Shown here piece by piece: positions 50,232 to 58,655 of a stretch of 64,000 bases of DNA. The notes under the pieces were generated by a model, which was given only the letters and a program-made list of their open reading frames with translations, searched no databases and had not been told where the DNA came from. Every line of letters starts with the position of its first letter. Within the stretch, counting starts at the first letter, position 1. The translations under genes and the position numbers were made by a program. Source of the DNA: Firmicutes bacterium CAG:884 (GTDB taxonomy: Bacteria > Bacillota_I > Bacilli_A > RF39 > UBA660); NCBI GenBank assembly GCA_000433875.1, contig HF993331.1, positions 1 to 64,000 of the forward strand. The letters run 5' to 3'.

Positions 50232-50343
50232 ATGAATGCGATGAAGGCGTGGAAAACTGGAGCAATGTATTTTAAAGATTCTCTATAGAATAAAGTAGGG
50301 TGGAACCACGAAAAATCGTCCCTATAAATATAGGGAATCTTTT
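50232..50343 (+). promoter_or_regulatory. Glycine T-box riboswitch
   Basis: A short leader that senses uncharged tRNA-Gly and switches transcription of glyS. The conserved T-box AGGGTGGAACCACG is at 50297-50310 with the NCCA-binding TGGAACC. The terminator stem is TCCCTATA/TATAGGGA (50319-50336) before Ts. The antiterminator pairs AGGG and ACG of the T-box with CGT-CCCT. The likely specifier codon is GGC at 50246-50248 in ATGAAGGCGTGG. Stem I is compact, as in glyQS T-boxes. Confidence 0.9.
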
Positions 50344-50359
50344 ATTTTAAGGAGGATAT

Positions 50360-51739
50360 ATGGAAAAAATAACAATGGATGATTTAGTTAATTATTCAAA
50401 ACAATATGGATTTGTATTTCAAGGAAGTGAAATATATGGAGGACTTGCAAATAGTTTCGATTTCGGTCCATTAGGAACAGAACTTAAAAATAACATTAAA
50501 AAAGCTTGGATGAAAAAATTTGTTGAAGAAGATATTAATAACGTTAAACTTGATAGCGCTATTCTTATGAATCCAAAAGTTTGGGAAGCAAGTGGTCACT
50601 TATCAACATTTGCTGATCCATTAATCGATTGCCGTGAATGTAAAAGTAGATATAGAGCAGATAAATTAATCGAAGACTATACAAAAGGCGAAATTACCGG
50701 TGATGGAATGAGTAATGAAGAACTTATTAACTATATAAATGAACATAATATCGTTTGTCCAAAATGCGGTAAACTTAATTATACAGATATAAGACAATTC
50801 AATTTAATGTTTAAAACATTTCAAGGTGTTACTGAAGATTCGAAAAATACTATCTATTTAAGACCAGAAACCGCACAAGGAATATTTACAAACTTTATGA
50901 ATGTTCAAAGAAGTATGAGATTAAAAGTACCATTTGGTATTGGTCAAATAGGTAAAAGTTTTAGAAATGAAATAACTCCAGGTAATTTTATATTTAGAGT
51001 TCGTGAATTCGAGCAAATGGAACTTGAGTTCTTCTGTAAACCAGGAACAGAATTAGAATGGTTCAACTATTATAAAAATGCATGTTTTAACTTTTTACTA
51101 AGTTTAGGTATTAAGAAAGAAAACTTAAGAATGCGTGATCACTCTAAAGAAGAACTATGTTTCTATAGTAATGCAACAACAGATATTGAATATAATTTTC
51201 CATTCGGATTCGGTGAATTATGGGGAATCGCTAGTAGAACTGATTATGACTTAAAACAACACACAAAGTTCTCTGGCGAAAATCTATCATATTTAGATCC
51301 AGAAACTAATGAAAGATATGTTCCATATGTAATTGAACCATCATTAGGAGTTGAAAGATTATTCTTAACAATACTAAGTGATGCCTATACAAAAGAAGAA
51401 TTAGAAAATGGTGAAGTAAGAGAAGTTTTAAAAATTCATCCTTTCCTAGCACCTTACAAAGTTTGTATCTTACCATTAATTAAGAAAAATCATAGTTCTA
51501 AAGCAATGGAAGTTTATAAAAACTTATGCTCTCATTTTCCAGTTAGCTATGATGAATCAGGTAATATTGGTAAAAGATATAGAAGATCAGATGCAATAGG
51601 TACACCATTTGCAATCACAATTGATGATAATACAATTAATGATAATACAGTAACAGTTCGTGATCGCGATACAATGAAACAGGAAGTTGTAAACATTGAT
51701 GATTTGGTAAACTATATTGAAGAAAAGATAAAGTTTTAG
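50360..51739 (+). CDS. glyS: Glycyl-tRNA synthetase, dimeric (alpha2) type
   Basis: A class II synthetase that charges tRNA-Gly, 459 residues, of the eukaryote-like single-chain type (also called glyQS). Motifs: [27 protein letters not shown] at the start, motif 2 [30 protein letters not shown] ([14 protein letters not shown], about 215), motif 3 [12 protein letters not shown] (about 330), and the anticodon-binding domain [12 protein letters not shown] onwards. A zinc-like C-X2-C pair (CRECKS and CPKCGK) lies at about 90-140. RBS AAGGAGG at 50349-50355 just after the T-box. Confidence 0.97.
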   Translation: MEKITMDDLVNYSKQYGFVFQGSEIYGGLANSFDFGPLGTELKNNIKKAWMKKFVEEDINNVKLDSAILMNPKVWEASGHLSTFADPLIDCRECKSRYRADKLIEDYTKGEITGDGMSNEELINYINEHNIVCPKCGKLNYTDIRQFNLMFKTFQGVTEDSKNTIYLRPETAQGIFTNFMNVQRSMRLKVPFGIGQIGKSFRNEITPGNFIFRVREFEQMELEFFCKPGTELEWFNYYKNACFNFLLSLGIKKENLRMRDHSKEELCFYSNATTDIEYNFPFGFGELWGIASRTDYDLKQHTKFSGENLSYLDPETNERYVPYVIEPSLGVERLFLTILSDAYTKEELENGEVREVLKIHPFLAPYKVCILPLIKKNHSSKAMEVYKNLCSHFPVSYDESGNIGKRYRRSDAIGTPFAITIDDNTINDNTVTVRDRDTMKQEVVNIDDLVNYIEEKIKF

Positions 51740-51760
51740 GACATTTAGATGTCCTTTTTT
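51738..51760 (+). terminator. Terminator of glyS
   Basis: AGGACAT-N4-ATGTCCT and Ts. Confidence 0.85.
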
Positions 51761-51832
51761 GTTAGTTTTGACTTTAATTGACTATTTTTGTGGAAATATA
51801 TACATTTTTAAGAAAAAAATGCTAAAAAAATG

Positions 51833-51861
51833 TTGAAAAAAAATATTTGTAGTGCTATAAT
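51833..51861 (+). promoter_or_regulatory. Promoter of rpsU-yqeY
   Basis: TTGAAA, 17 bases, TATAAT with extended TGC: one of the best promoters in the window. Confidence 0.85.
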
Positions 51862-51893
51862 ACAACTAGAAAAAGGGGAGAGGAGGGATTAGA

Positions 51894-52085
51894 ATGACAA
51901 AAGTTATAGTTAGAAATGGTAATGTTGATTCAGCTTTACGTACATTTAAGCAAAAGACTGTTAAAGAGGGCCTCCTAAAAGAAGTTAGAAAAAAAGAAAG
52001 TTATATGAAACCTGGCGAAAAGCGTAGGGAAGCTAAAAAAGAGGCTATTAAAAATAGTCGTCGTAGAGAAAGAAATAGGGGCTAA
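51894..52085 (+). CDS. rpsU: 30S ribosomal protein S21
   Basis: 63 residues, highly basic, binding the 30S platform. MTKVIVRNGNVDSALRTFKQ then KEVRKKESYMKPGEKRREAKK and a C-terminal RRRERNRG are typical. The RBS is a long GGGGAGAGGAGGGA at 51875-51888, consistent with high expression. It is followed by yqeY after 31 bases, the normal Firmicute order. Confidence 0.97.
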   Translation: MTKVIVRNGNVDSALRTFKQKTVKEGLLKEVRKKESYMKPGEKRREAKKEAIKNSRRRERNRG

Positions 52086-52116
52086 GGCTCCTTTTATTGT
52101 AAAGAAAGGGATAAAT

Positions 52117-52554
52117 ATGAAAGAAAGAATATTAGAAGATTTAAAAAATGCTATGAAAAATCAAGATAAAGAAACTTTATCTACTATTAGAATGTTAAAA
52201 GGTGCATTACAATTAGAAGAAATTAATAAAAAGCAAGAATTAACTGATGATGAAGTAATCACAATAGTTGGTAAACAAATAAAAACAAGAAAAGAATCTA
52301 TTCTTGAATTTGAAAAAGCAGGAAGAACTGATTTAGCTGATAAAACAAAAGCTGAGATTGTTATTTTAGAAAAATATTTGCCAGAACAATTAAGTTTAGA
52401 AGAAGTTAATAAAATAATTGATGAAGCGTTTGATAAAATTAAACCAACAAGTATGAAAGATATGAAAGACCTTATGGCTTATATAAATCCACTTGTTAAA
52501 GGTAAAGCAGATATGGGTTATGTAAGTAAATCAATAAAAGATAGGTTAAATTAA
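52117..52554 (+). CDS. yqeY: GatB/YqeY domain protein
   Basis: A 145-residue helical protein related to the tRNA-binding tail of GatB. It begins ILEDLKNAMKNQDKETLSTIRMLKGALQ and includes KQIKTRKESILEFEKAGRTDLA, VILEKYLPEQLS and GKADMGYVSKSIK, all family hallmarks. The precise function is unknown; it may help tRNA-dependent amidotransfer. Co-transcribed with rpsU. Confidence 0.95.
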   Translation: MKERILEDLKNAMKNQDKETLSTIRMLKGALQLEEINKKQELTDDEVITIVGKQIKTRKESILEFEKAGRTDLADKTKAEIVILEKYLPEQLSLEEVNKIIDEAFDKIKPTSMKDMKDLMAYINPLVKGKADMGYVSKSIKDRLN

Positions 52555-52609
52555 TAAATATTTTTTATATAATGTGCATATATATAATTAGAAAAATATG
52601 CGTTCTAGT

Positions 52610-52639
52610 TTGACATTTATATGGTTATTATGGTATCAT
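52610..52639 (+). promoter_or_regulatory. Promoter of the HD hydrolase gene
   Basis: TTGACA, 18 bases, TATCAT with extended TGG. Confidence 0.65.
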
Positions 52640-52673
52640 TATAATGTCTTAGGACAATAAGGGTGATAATTTA

Positions 52674-53177
52674 ATGAATCATATATTAGATGATAAAGAA
52701 TACTATGACATAGTTTCTGACATTATAAATAATGATGAATTTGATAAAATAAAGAAAATTGAACATCACGGAATAACAAGATATGAACACAGTTTAAAAG
52801 TTTCTTATAGAGCATATAAGATTGCTAAATTTCTTAAACTTAATGCTTATGAAACAGCAAGAGCTGGTTTACTTCACGATTTTTTTATTAGTTCAAATAA
52901 TCAAAGTAAGATGAAAAAATGTATTTCTACATTTACTCATCCATATAAAGCAGTAAAAACAGTTAGCAAAAACTTTAATGTAAGTGATAGGGAACTTGAT
53001 ATTATTAAAACACATATGTTTCCTGTTAACTTATCAATTCCCAAATATGCTGAAAGTTGGGTTGTCAATTTAGTTGACAAATGTATTGGTACTTATGAGT
53101 TTTCAGTAAAGTTTGGTAATAAGTTTAATTATGCTGCTAACCTAGCAATAGTATTATTTATGAATATTATGAAATAA
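52674..53177 (+). CDS. HD-domain phosphohydrolase
   Basis: 167 residues. The HD metal motif is laid out as HGITRYEHSLKVSYRAY (first His), GLLHDFF (His-Asp) and VDKCIG (last Asp), with HMFPVN between them. Small HD proteins of this size act as nucleotidases or (p)ppGpp-like hydrolases; the substrate cannot be read from sequence. It is monocistronic with a promoter and a terminator that overlaps the -10 region of the next tRNA. RBS GGGTGAT at 52661-52667. Confidence 0.8.
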   Translation: MNHILDDKEYYDIVSDIINNDEFDKIKKIEHHGITRYEHSLKVSYRAYKIAKFLKLNAYETARAGLLHDFFISSNNQSKMKKCISTFTHPYKAVKTVSKNFNVSDRELDIIKTHMFPVNLSIPKYAESWVVNLVDKCIGTYEFSVKFGNKFNYAANLAIVLFMNIMK

Positions 53178-53199
53178 CTATGGTAACATAGTTATTTTT
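53175..53199 (+). terminator. Terminator of the HD gene
   Basis: TAACTATG-GTAA-CATAGTTA and five Ts. Confidence 0.8.
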
Positions 53200-53218
53200 G
53201 TGTTATAATGTACTTGTT

Positions 53219-53295
53219 GTCTCCGTAGCTCAGTAGGATAGAGCGACTCCCTCCTAAGGAGTAGGTCGTTGGTTCGATTCCAATCGGGGACACCA
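53219..53295 (+). tRNA. trnR: tRNA-Arg, anticodon CCT
   Basis: A 77-base cloverleaf. The acceptor GTCTCCG pairs with CGGGGAC, the D arm is GCTC/GAGC, the anticodon arm ACTCC/GGAGT holds loop CTCCTAA with CCT at 34-36, the T arm is GTTGG-TTCGATT-CCAAT, and CCA is encoded. The promoter is an extended -10 TGTTATAAT (TATAAT 53204-53209). It reads the rare AGG codon. Confidence 0.95.
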
Positions 53296-53305
53296 TTAGT
53301 TATTT

Positions 53306-53330
53306 AGTTCTTATTTTATAAGAACTTTTT
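53306..53330. terminator. Terminator after tRNA-Arg(CCT)
   Basis: AGTTCTTAT-TTT-ATAAGAACT and Ts. Sequence and placement resemble the terminator behind tRNA-Arg(TCT). Confidence 0.8.
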
Positions 53331-53337
53331 ATATTAA

Positions 53338-53665
53338 TAAGTTCGTTGGCTCTCATAATATAATCATCATCATATTCGTTAATATTGCAGCCTTTAGGTA
53401 GAAAAATACGTAGTAATTTATTGCCGTTTTCATTTGAGCCTCTTTTGCAAGATGAATAATGATGAGCAAAGTAAGTTTTAGTTTTAAGATATTTCTCAAT
53501 GTTTTTCCATTTGGAAAACCCAACACCATTATCAAAAGTAATGGTTTTAAATATGTCTGATAGTTTATAATCATTTAATTCAGGACATTTTTTTTAATAA
53601 CTTAACAGCTTTATAAACAGTATTTGACTGTCTATCTTTCATTTTATCCTTCCTTTCTGGAAAGA
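53338..53665 (-). pseudogene. IS30-family transposase remnant
   Basis: Read on the minus strand, one frame gives KMKDRQSNTVYKAVKLLKK, a shift in an A8 run, then CPELNDYKLSDIFKTITFDNG, a central VGFSKWKNIEKYLKTKTY with FAHHYSSCKRGSNENGNKL, and FLPKGCNINEY. This is the catalytic core of an IS30 transposase: the DNG aspartate and the SNEN glutamate of the DDE triad. The N-terminal half (HTH) and the last residues are missing and no clean inverted ends are visible, so it is a fossil. It lies directly behind a tRNA gene. Confidence 0.8.
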
Positions 53666-53965
53666 AAAAATGAAAGATGCTCAGACAGATTTTGTAGATT
53701 TTTACGAGATGGTAAAATTTCGAAGTGTTATTATCCATTGTTAATAGAATTACTGAATAAAAAATCAGGTATGAATTTTGAGGTTAGTAAAGATGACTAT
53801 ATTGAATTAAGAGATATTGTAAATGGCTGGGATGCTGTAGAAAAAATGAATGGTGATATTCCTTTCTGTGAGTATTGTAGAGAGTATTTAGATGAGTATA
53901 AATGGGAAGCACATCATAAAAATGATAGTGATTATTCTAGCTATGTATTAAAAAAGAGAATGTGA
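53635..53965 (+). pseudogene. Possible 3' remnant of a radical-SAM-type protein
   Basis: An open frame without credible start or RBS. From about 53680 it encodes CSDRFCRFLRDGKISKCYYP, LLIELLNKKSGMNFEVSKDDYI, GWDAVEKMNGDIPFCEYC and DEYKWEAHH. The LRDGKISKC / IPFC-YC pattern, as I recall it, ends radical-SAM proteins of glycan-biosynthesis loci that carry an auxiliary Fe-S site. The radical-SAM core (CxxxCxxC) is absent, so this would be a tail left by a deletion. It directly abuts the IS30 remnant, across an inverted repeat ATCTTTCATTTT/AAAATGAAAGAT. Family assignment is from memory. Confidence 0.4.
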
Positions 53966-53999
53966 TATAATTATTTTATAATATAGAAGGGATGAAATA

Positions 54000-54446
54000 A
54001 TGAAACAATTTAAACATTTAGGAGCTTATGGTTTAATAATAAAAGATGAAAAAATAGTTTTGATAAAAAAGGTAGGAGGCCCTTATAATGGAAAATTAGA
54101 CCTACCGGGAGGAACTATAGAATGGGGTGAAACTCCAGAGCAAACATTAATTAGAGAATTAAATGAGGAAGTAGGAATTGATGTAATTAAATATGAACTG
54201 TTTGATGCTAATTCAATTGTATTTGAATGGATACATAAAGAAGAATTAGAGAGAGGTCATCATTTAGGAATTTTTTATAAAGTGTTAGACTATAATAATG
54301 AATTGTTAGAAGATATTAAAATAGATGAAAAAAATGATGATTCACTTGGAGCCAAATTCTATGAAATAGGTAAATTAAAGAAAAGTGAACTATCAGATAT
54401 AGCAAATTTAGAAATTGAAAAATTAGGGTATAAATTAGAAGATTAA
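54000..54446 (+). CDS. Nudix hydrolase
   Basis: A 148-residue pyrophosphohydrolase. The Nudix box G-X5-E-X7-REL-X-EE-VG is complete in GGTIEWGETPEQTLIRELNEEVGI (residues about 37-60), preceded by LPGG. The substrate class (nucleoside diphosphate derivative) cannot be deduced; the MutT/NUDT general fold is clear. RBS AAGGGATG at 53987-53994. It is followed by a broken small membrane-protein frame and then by the ABC leader. Confidence 0.88.
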   Translation: MKQFKHLGAYGLIIKDEKIVLIKKVGGPYNGKLDLPGGTIEWGETPEQTLIRELNEEVGIDVIKYELFDANSIVFEWIHKEELERGHHLGIFYKVLDYNNELLEDIKIDEKNDDSLGAKFYEIGKLKKSELSDIANLEIEKLGYKLED

Positions 54447-54461
54447 TATTAGGAGTTTTTT

Positions 54462-54573
54462 ATGGATTCCTTATTATATAGCATTCTCTGCTTGGGCAAA
54501 CTTAATTACTTGTTTGTTTATAGTTATATCTAATGTTGTTTCTATAATAAGATATGATATAAAAAAGAGCTAA
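54462..54573 (+). pseudogene. Possible frameshifted small membrane protein
   Basis: A good RBS (AGGAG, 54451-54455) precedes the ATG at 54462, but that frame gives only 23 residues. Removing one G after the ATG would give MIPYYIAFSAWANLITCLFI and VISNVVSIIRYDIKKS, a plausible 37-residue one-helix protein with a basic tail. It is either a recent frameshift or chance. Confidence 0.3.
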
Positions 54574-54600
54574 TTTTTAGCATAATTTAATAAAAAACTC

Positions 54601-54630
54601 TTGACAATATATTCACAAATATAATATATT
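54601..54630 (+). promoter_or_regulatory. Promoter of the ABC exporter leader
   Basis: Perfect TTGACA, 18 bases, TATATT. The start would be near 54637, well before the first gene at 54751. Confidence 0.5.
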
Positions 54631-54644
54631 GAATATGACGTTTT

Positions 54645-54731
54645 GCAAAGAATCTACATTTTTAATAAAAACAACTTTGACTACATATTAAATATGTGGT
54701 TTTTTGCGTTTCATTTTGTCAGGTTCTTTGC
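54645..54731 (+). promoter_or_regulatory. Structured leader with terminator-like hairpin
   Basis: GCAAAGAATCT (54645-54655) is complementary over 11 bases to AGGTTCTTTGC (54721-54731), closing a 65-base interior. Inside lies the hairpin CTACATA-TTAAA-TATGTGG (54681-54699) followed by TTTTTT, which looks like a terminator. The right arm ends 5 bases before the RBS GAAGGAG (54736-54742). The layout suggests transcription attenuation or RBS control; no known riboswitch was recognised. Confidence 0.5.
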
Positions 54732-54750
54732 TATGGAAGGAGTTGATAAA

Positions 54751-55719
54751 ATGTCATTCATCGAAGTTAAAAACATATCTAAAACATTTAAAGTTCCAAT
54801 TAAACAAGGAATTTTAAAAGATTTCTTTAATAGGAAATATAGGTATATTAAAGCAATTGATAATATATCGTTTTCTATTAAGAAAGGAGAAATTGTCGGT
54901 TACATTGGACCAAATGGTGCCGGAAAATCAACAACAATTAAAATACTATCCGGTATTCTACATCCAGATTCTGGAAAAGTTGTAATTGATAAAAAAGTAC
55001 CATATGAAGAAAGAATCAAATATGTTAAAGAAATTGGCGTAGTATTTGGTCAAAGAAGTCAACTATGGTGGGATGTACCAGCAATCGATTCATTTAATTT
55101 ATTAAAAGAAATATATAAATTAGATGATAATGTATTTAAAGAAACTCTAAACGAATTAATCGAAATATTATCTCTAAAAGATATAATAAATATTCCAGTT
55201 AGACAATTAAGTTTAGGATCAAGAATGAAACTTGAAATAGCAGCATCACTAATCCACAAACCCAAAATACTATTTTTAGATGAACCAACCATTGGACTTG
55301 ATGCCATCTCTAAAAAAGATGTAAGAGAATTTATTAAAAAAATAAATAAGAAAAATAATATAACAATTATTCTTACAACCCATGATATGAATGATATAGA
55401 AGCTCTTGCAAAAAGAATTATTTTAATCGGAAAAGGTAAGAAATTATACGATGGAACACTAAATGAACTCAAAAAAGATTACGGCTATATAAGAACAATA
55501 AGTGTTAAAACAAAAGATAAAATAAATATCAAAAAAAATTATATAGTCTCGCAAAAGAAAAATGATGATACCATAGAATTTAAAATTGATACCAGAAAAA
55601 TTGAAATAAATAAGTTTATTAATAATTTAACAAACAATATCTCTATTATTGACTTAGAAATTGACGATAATAATATGGATGATATTGTAGTTAAATTATA
55701 TAAGGATTTTAATATATGA
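54751..55719 (+). CDS. ABC-2 exporter ATPase
   Basis: A 322-residue ATP-binding subunit. Walker A is GYIGPNGAGKSTTIKILSG (about 50-65), followed by the Q-loop GQRSQLWW, the signature LSLGSRMKLEIA, Walker B ILFLDEPTIGLD and the H-loop TTHDM. It belongs to the DrrA/NatA-like subfamily that pairs with six-helix ABC-2 permeases. The C-terminal 80 residues are divergent. The ATG at 54751 follows GAAGGAG; earlier in-frame starts would overlap the leader structures. The stop overlaps the next start (ATGA). Confidence 0.93.
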   Translation: MSFIEVKNISKTFKVPIKQGILKDFFNRKYRYIKAIDNISFSIKKGEIVGYIGPNGAGKSTTIKILSGILHPDSGKVVIDKKVPYEERIKYVKEIGVVFGQRSQLWWDVPAIDSFNLLKEIYKLDDNVFKETLNELIEILSLKDIINIPVRQLSLGSRMKLEIAASLIHKPKILFLDEPTIGLDAISKKDVREFIKKINKKNNITIILTTHDMNDIEALAKRIILIGKGKKLYDGTLNELKKDYGYIRTISVKTKDKINIKKNYIVSQKKNDDTIEFKIDTRKIEINKFINNLTNNISIIDLEIDDNNMDDIVVKLYKDFNI

Positions 55720-56513
55720 TAGCATATTTCAAAATGAAGTTTATAGTAGGACTTCAATATAGAGCATCAGCATTTGCAGCAATTTTAACACAAATATTTT
55801 TTGGCATTGTATATATATCAGTCTATTTAGCCTGTTATGAATCAGGAACAACATCTAATTTACCAATGCCACTTAATGAACTAGTTAGTTATCTCTGGCT
55901 AAATCAAATCTTTTTCGCACTTATTTATCTATGGTATAAAGATAATGAGATACTTACTTTAATTAAAACAGGAAATATCTCATATGAATTATGTAGACCA
56001 CAAGACTTATATAATATGTGGTTTTCTAAAATACTAGGTGAAAGACTATCTAGTGTTACCCTTAGATTTCCCCTAGTATTAATACTAGCAATCTTACTTC
56101 CAAAACCATATAATTTAACAATTGACTTAAATTTAATAAAGATAATTGTATTTTTAATAACCTTTATACTCGGTATATTCCTGATGGTATCCTTTACAAT
56201 GTTTTATCATACCATTTGCTTAATAACACTTGATGAAAAAGGAATTATAAATATTATAATGGTCCTTGCTGATATTTTATCAGGCTTAACATTACCAATT
56301 CCATTTTTTCCACTATTCTTAAGAAATATATGTAATATTTTACCATTTAGATATATAAGTGATTTGTCATTTCGATTACTCGTTGGTAATATTGCCATAA
56401 AAGAAGGATTAATAGGAATTATAATTCAAATAATATGGATTATTATGTTTATAATTGCCGGAAGATTAATTGTCAAAAAATCATTAAAGAAAGTAGTACT
56501 ACAAGGAGGTTAA
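55716..56513 (+). CDS. ABC-2 exporter permease subunit 1
   Basis: A 265-residue integral membrane protein with six hydrophobic helices, of the ABC-2 (DUF990-like) type: KFIVGLQYRASAFAAILTQIF at the start, a central ELCRPQDLYNMW and RISDLSF-like loop, and the GLTLPIPFFPLFLRNI stretch before the last helix pair. It forms the membrane half of the exporter with the next protein. Translation is coupled to the ATPase by a 4-base overlap. Substrate unknown; related systems export viologens or antibiotics. Confidence 0.85.
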   Translation: MIAYFKMKFIVGLQYRASAFAAILTQIFFGIVYISVYLACYESGTTSNLPMPLNELVSYLWLNQIFFALIYLWYKDNEILTLIKTGNISYELCRPQDLYNMWFSKILGERLSSVTLRFPLVLILAILLPKPYNLTIDLNLIKIIVFLITFILGIFLMVSFTMFYHTICLITLDEKGIINIIMVLADILSGLTLPIPFFPLFLRNICNILPFRYISDLSFRLLVGNIAIKEGLIGIIIQIIWIIMFIIAGRLIVKKSLKKVVLQGG

Positions 56514-56514
56514 A

Positions 56515-57288
56515 ATGAAATTATACTTTAAATTTATGAAAATGCATTTAAACTGTCAATTACAATATAAAATCTCATTTATTCTATCATTCATCTCTCA
56601 GTTTTTTGTTTTTTTCGGATACTATTTCACTATAATATGTTTATTTGATACCTTTTCAAGTGTTAAAGGATTTACCCTATATGAAGTCTTGTTAACATTT
56701 TCTATAATTCAATTTGGCTTTGCCTTTTGCGAAACTTTCTTTCGGGGCATAGATACATTTGATAAACTAATTATAAGTGGAAACTTTGATAAAATCTTAT
56801 TAAGACCACGAAATATATTGCTCCAAACATTTGCTGAAGAAGTCAACTTTACTAAACTATCTCGTTTGTTACAAGCCTTTATTATACTAATTATTTCTAT
56901 CATAAAAATAGATGTCAAATGGAATACATTAAAAGCTTTAACCCTTATATTTATGGTTATAAGTTCCATTATTATATTTTTAGGAGTATTTATCCTAGCA
57001 GCATCGTATTGCTTTTTTACAATCAAAGGCTTAGAAGTAAGAAACATCTTTACAGACGGAGGTAAACATATGGCTCAGTGGCCAATCGGTATATTTAAAA
57101 AAGGATTTGTCTTTATTTTTACATTTATAATACCATATGGCTTTGTTAATTATTATCCACTTTTATATCTATTAGATAAAGAAAAAAATAATTTATTCAT
57201 TTTTTCACCACTAATAACAATAATCTATTTAATTCCTTGTATTTTACTTTTCTATAAAGGAATCAAAAAATATTCGAGCACAGGCTGA
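56515..57288 (+). CDS. ABC-2 exporter permease subunit 2
   Basis: A 257-residue integral membrane protein with six helices, distantly related to its neighbour. Recognisable are LQYKISFILSFISQFF, a short GNFDKILLRPRNILLQT loop that mirrors the NISYELCRPQDLYN of subunit 1, and TFIIPYGFVNYYPLLYLL. It begins 1 base after the preceding stop; RBS AAGGAGG at 56503-56509. It completes an ATPase-permease-permease set, the usual three-gene order of this exporter family. Confidence 0.85.
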   Translation: MKLYFKFMKMHLNCQLQYKISFILSFISQFFVFFGYYFTIICLFDTFSSVKGFTLYEVLLTFSIIQFGFAFCETFFRGIDTFDKLIISGNFDKILLRPRNILLQTFAEEVNFTKLSRLLQAFIILIISIIKIDVKWNTLKALTLIFMVISSIIIFLGVFILAASYCFFTIKGLEVRNIFTDGGKHMAQWPIGIFKKGFVFIFTFIIPYGFVNYYPLLYLLDKEKNNLFIFSPLITIIYLIPCILLFYKGIKKYSSTG

Positions 57289-57346
57289 TTTTTATTTACT
57301 TTATATTTCACATTTGCTATAATCTAAGTATAATGATGGAGGAAAT

Positions 57347-58555
57347 ATGAATAAAAAAATACTAATAAGCACTAATATTGCTATTTATATAGTTATAATA
57401 TTTTTATCTTGCTACTTTATTATGATACCAAATATAAAAAAACTAAACGAAACAAATAAAACGAAGGTATATACTAATGAAGAAAGAGTTAATCTAATAA
57501 ATGAAACAAATAGAAAATATGACGAATTAGAAAAACAAAAATCAAACGAATATATTGATAAAAAAACAGAAATACAAAATAAATATGATAAGCTTAATGA
57601 AGAAGTAAAAACAAAATATGATAGATTAATTAGTGAGATGAACTCTAAATATGATAAAAAATACAAAGAATACAGTAATAAAATGGCTAATGTTGAATCA
57701 TCTAAAAATAGAGAGTTTTGGGCAAACGGATTCAGTAAAAGATTTTATGAACTAGACAATGAATATGTATCATTAGCGAAGGCAAGAGGAAAAATCGAAA
57801 CTGAAAGAGCCGAAGAAAAAAGAAATTATGAAAGTGAAAAATATAATGAAACAGCTAGAAACAATGAATTATTAGAAGATGAAATTGCAAATAATTCAAA
57901 AGAAAGAGAAAAAGAATTAGATAGTCTTTATACACTTAGAACAAATGAATTAAATAAAATTAATTCAAACAATAGAAAAATAAGAGAATTAAAAAGAAGT
58001 TATATACTATGTATTATAATAAGTATAGTAATAATTGTTTTACCTCTAATATATGTTGTATTCATATATAACTATTTTACAAAACTATTAAATAATGTAA
58101 AAGAAAAATGGAGTCAAGTAGAAGTAATGCTAAAACAAAGAACTGATTTAATCCCAAATATTGTAGAAACAGTTAAAGGTTACTCTAATTATGAAAAAAA
58201 GACTCTAACAGAAGTAATTAATGCAAGAAATGAAGCCATAAAATCATCTAATAAAGAAGATGAAATTGAAACAAATAAAAAACTAGGTAACCTAGTTAAA
58301 AAAATGATTGTTTCATTTGAAAAATATCCAGAATTAAAAGCTGACAAAAACTTTATGGACTTACAAAACAACTTAGTTAATATAGAAAATAGTCTATCAT
58401 TAGCACGAAGTCGTTACAATAGAGCAGTTTTAGCCTATAAAAACTCACTTGAAATGTTTCCATCAAATATGTTTGGCATAATATTTAATTTTAAACCAGA
58501 AATGTTTTTTGAAATGTCAAAAGATGAAGCTGAAACAATTAAAATAAAGTTTTAA
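57347..58555 (+). CDS. LemA-domain protein with long coiled-coil extension
   Basis: 402 residues. A first transmembrane helix (about 8-27), a charged coiled coil from about 35 to 215 very rich in E, K, N and R with a YD-L/YDK heptad repeat, and a second helix (about 220-245) come before the LemA domain: NVKEKWSQVEVMLKQRTDLIPNIVETVKGY, then EVINARNEAI, and SLARSRYNRAVLAYKNSLEMFPS. Ordinary LemA proteins are about 185 residues with a single N-terminal helix, so the first 220 residues are an addition. Two helices put the coiled coil and the LemA domain on opposite faces or in a hairpin. RBS GGAGGAA just before the start. Confidence 0.85.
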   Translation: MNKKILISTNIAIYIVIIFLSCYFIMIPNIKKLNETNKTKVYTNEERVNLINETNRKYDELEKQKSNEYIDKKTEIQNKYDKLNEEVKTKYDRLISEMNSKYDKKYKEYSNKMANVESSKNREFWANGFSKRFYELDNEYVSLAKARGKIETERAEEKRNYESEKYNETARNNELLEDEIANNSKEREKELDSLYTLRTNELNKINSNNRKIRELKRSYILCIIISIVIIVLPLIYVVFIYNYFTKLLNNVKEKWSQVEVMLKQRTDLIPNIVETVKGYSNYEKKTLTEVINARNEAIKSSNKEDEIETNKKLGNLVKKMIVSFEKYPELKADKNFMDLQNNLVNIENSLSLARSRYNRAVLAYKNSLEMFPSNMFGIIFNFKPEMFFEMSKDEAETIKIKF

Positions 58556-58557
58556 TC

Positions 58558-58587
58558 AAACTATGTTTATAAAGCATAGTTTTTTTA
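58558..58587 (+). terminator. Terminator of the LemA gene
   Basis: AAACTATG-N9-CATAGTTT and Ts. Confidence 0.8.
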
Positions 58588-58597
58588 ATATTTAAAT

Positions 58598-58626
58598 TTG
58601 ACTGATATTTGATAGTATGATACTAT
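58598..58626 (+). promoter_or_regulatory. Promoter of ackA
   Basis: TTGACT, 17 bases, TACTAT with extended TGA. Confidence 0.65.
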
Positions 58627-58655
58627 TTATATGTATTAAAAAAGGGGGAAAACTT

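Noticed and set aside
53338..53665. Complete IS30 element
   Set aside because: Only the catalytic core survives, with a frameshift; the N-terminal HTH and both inverted ends are missing.
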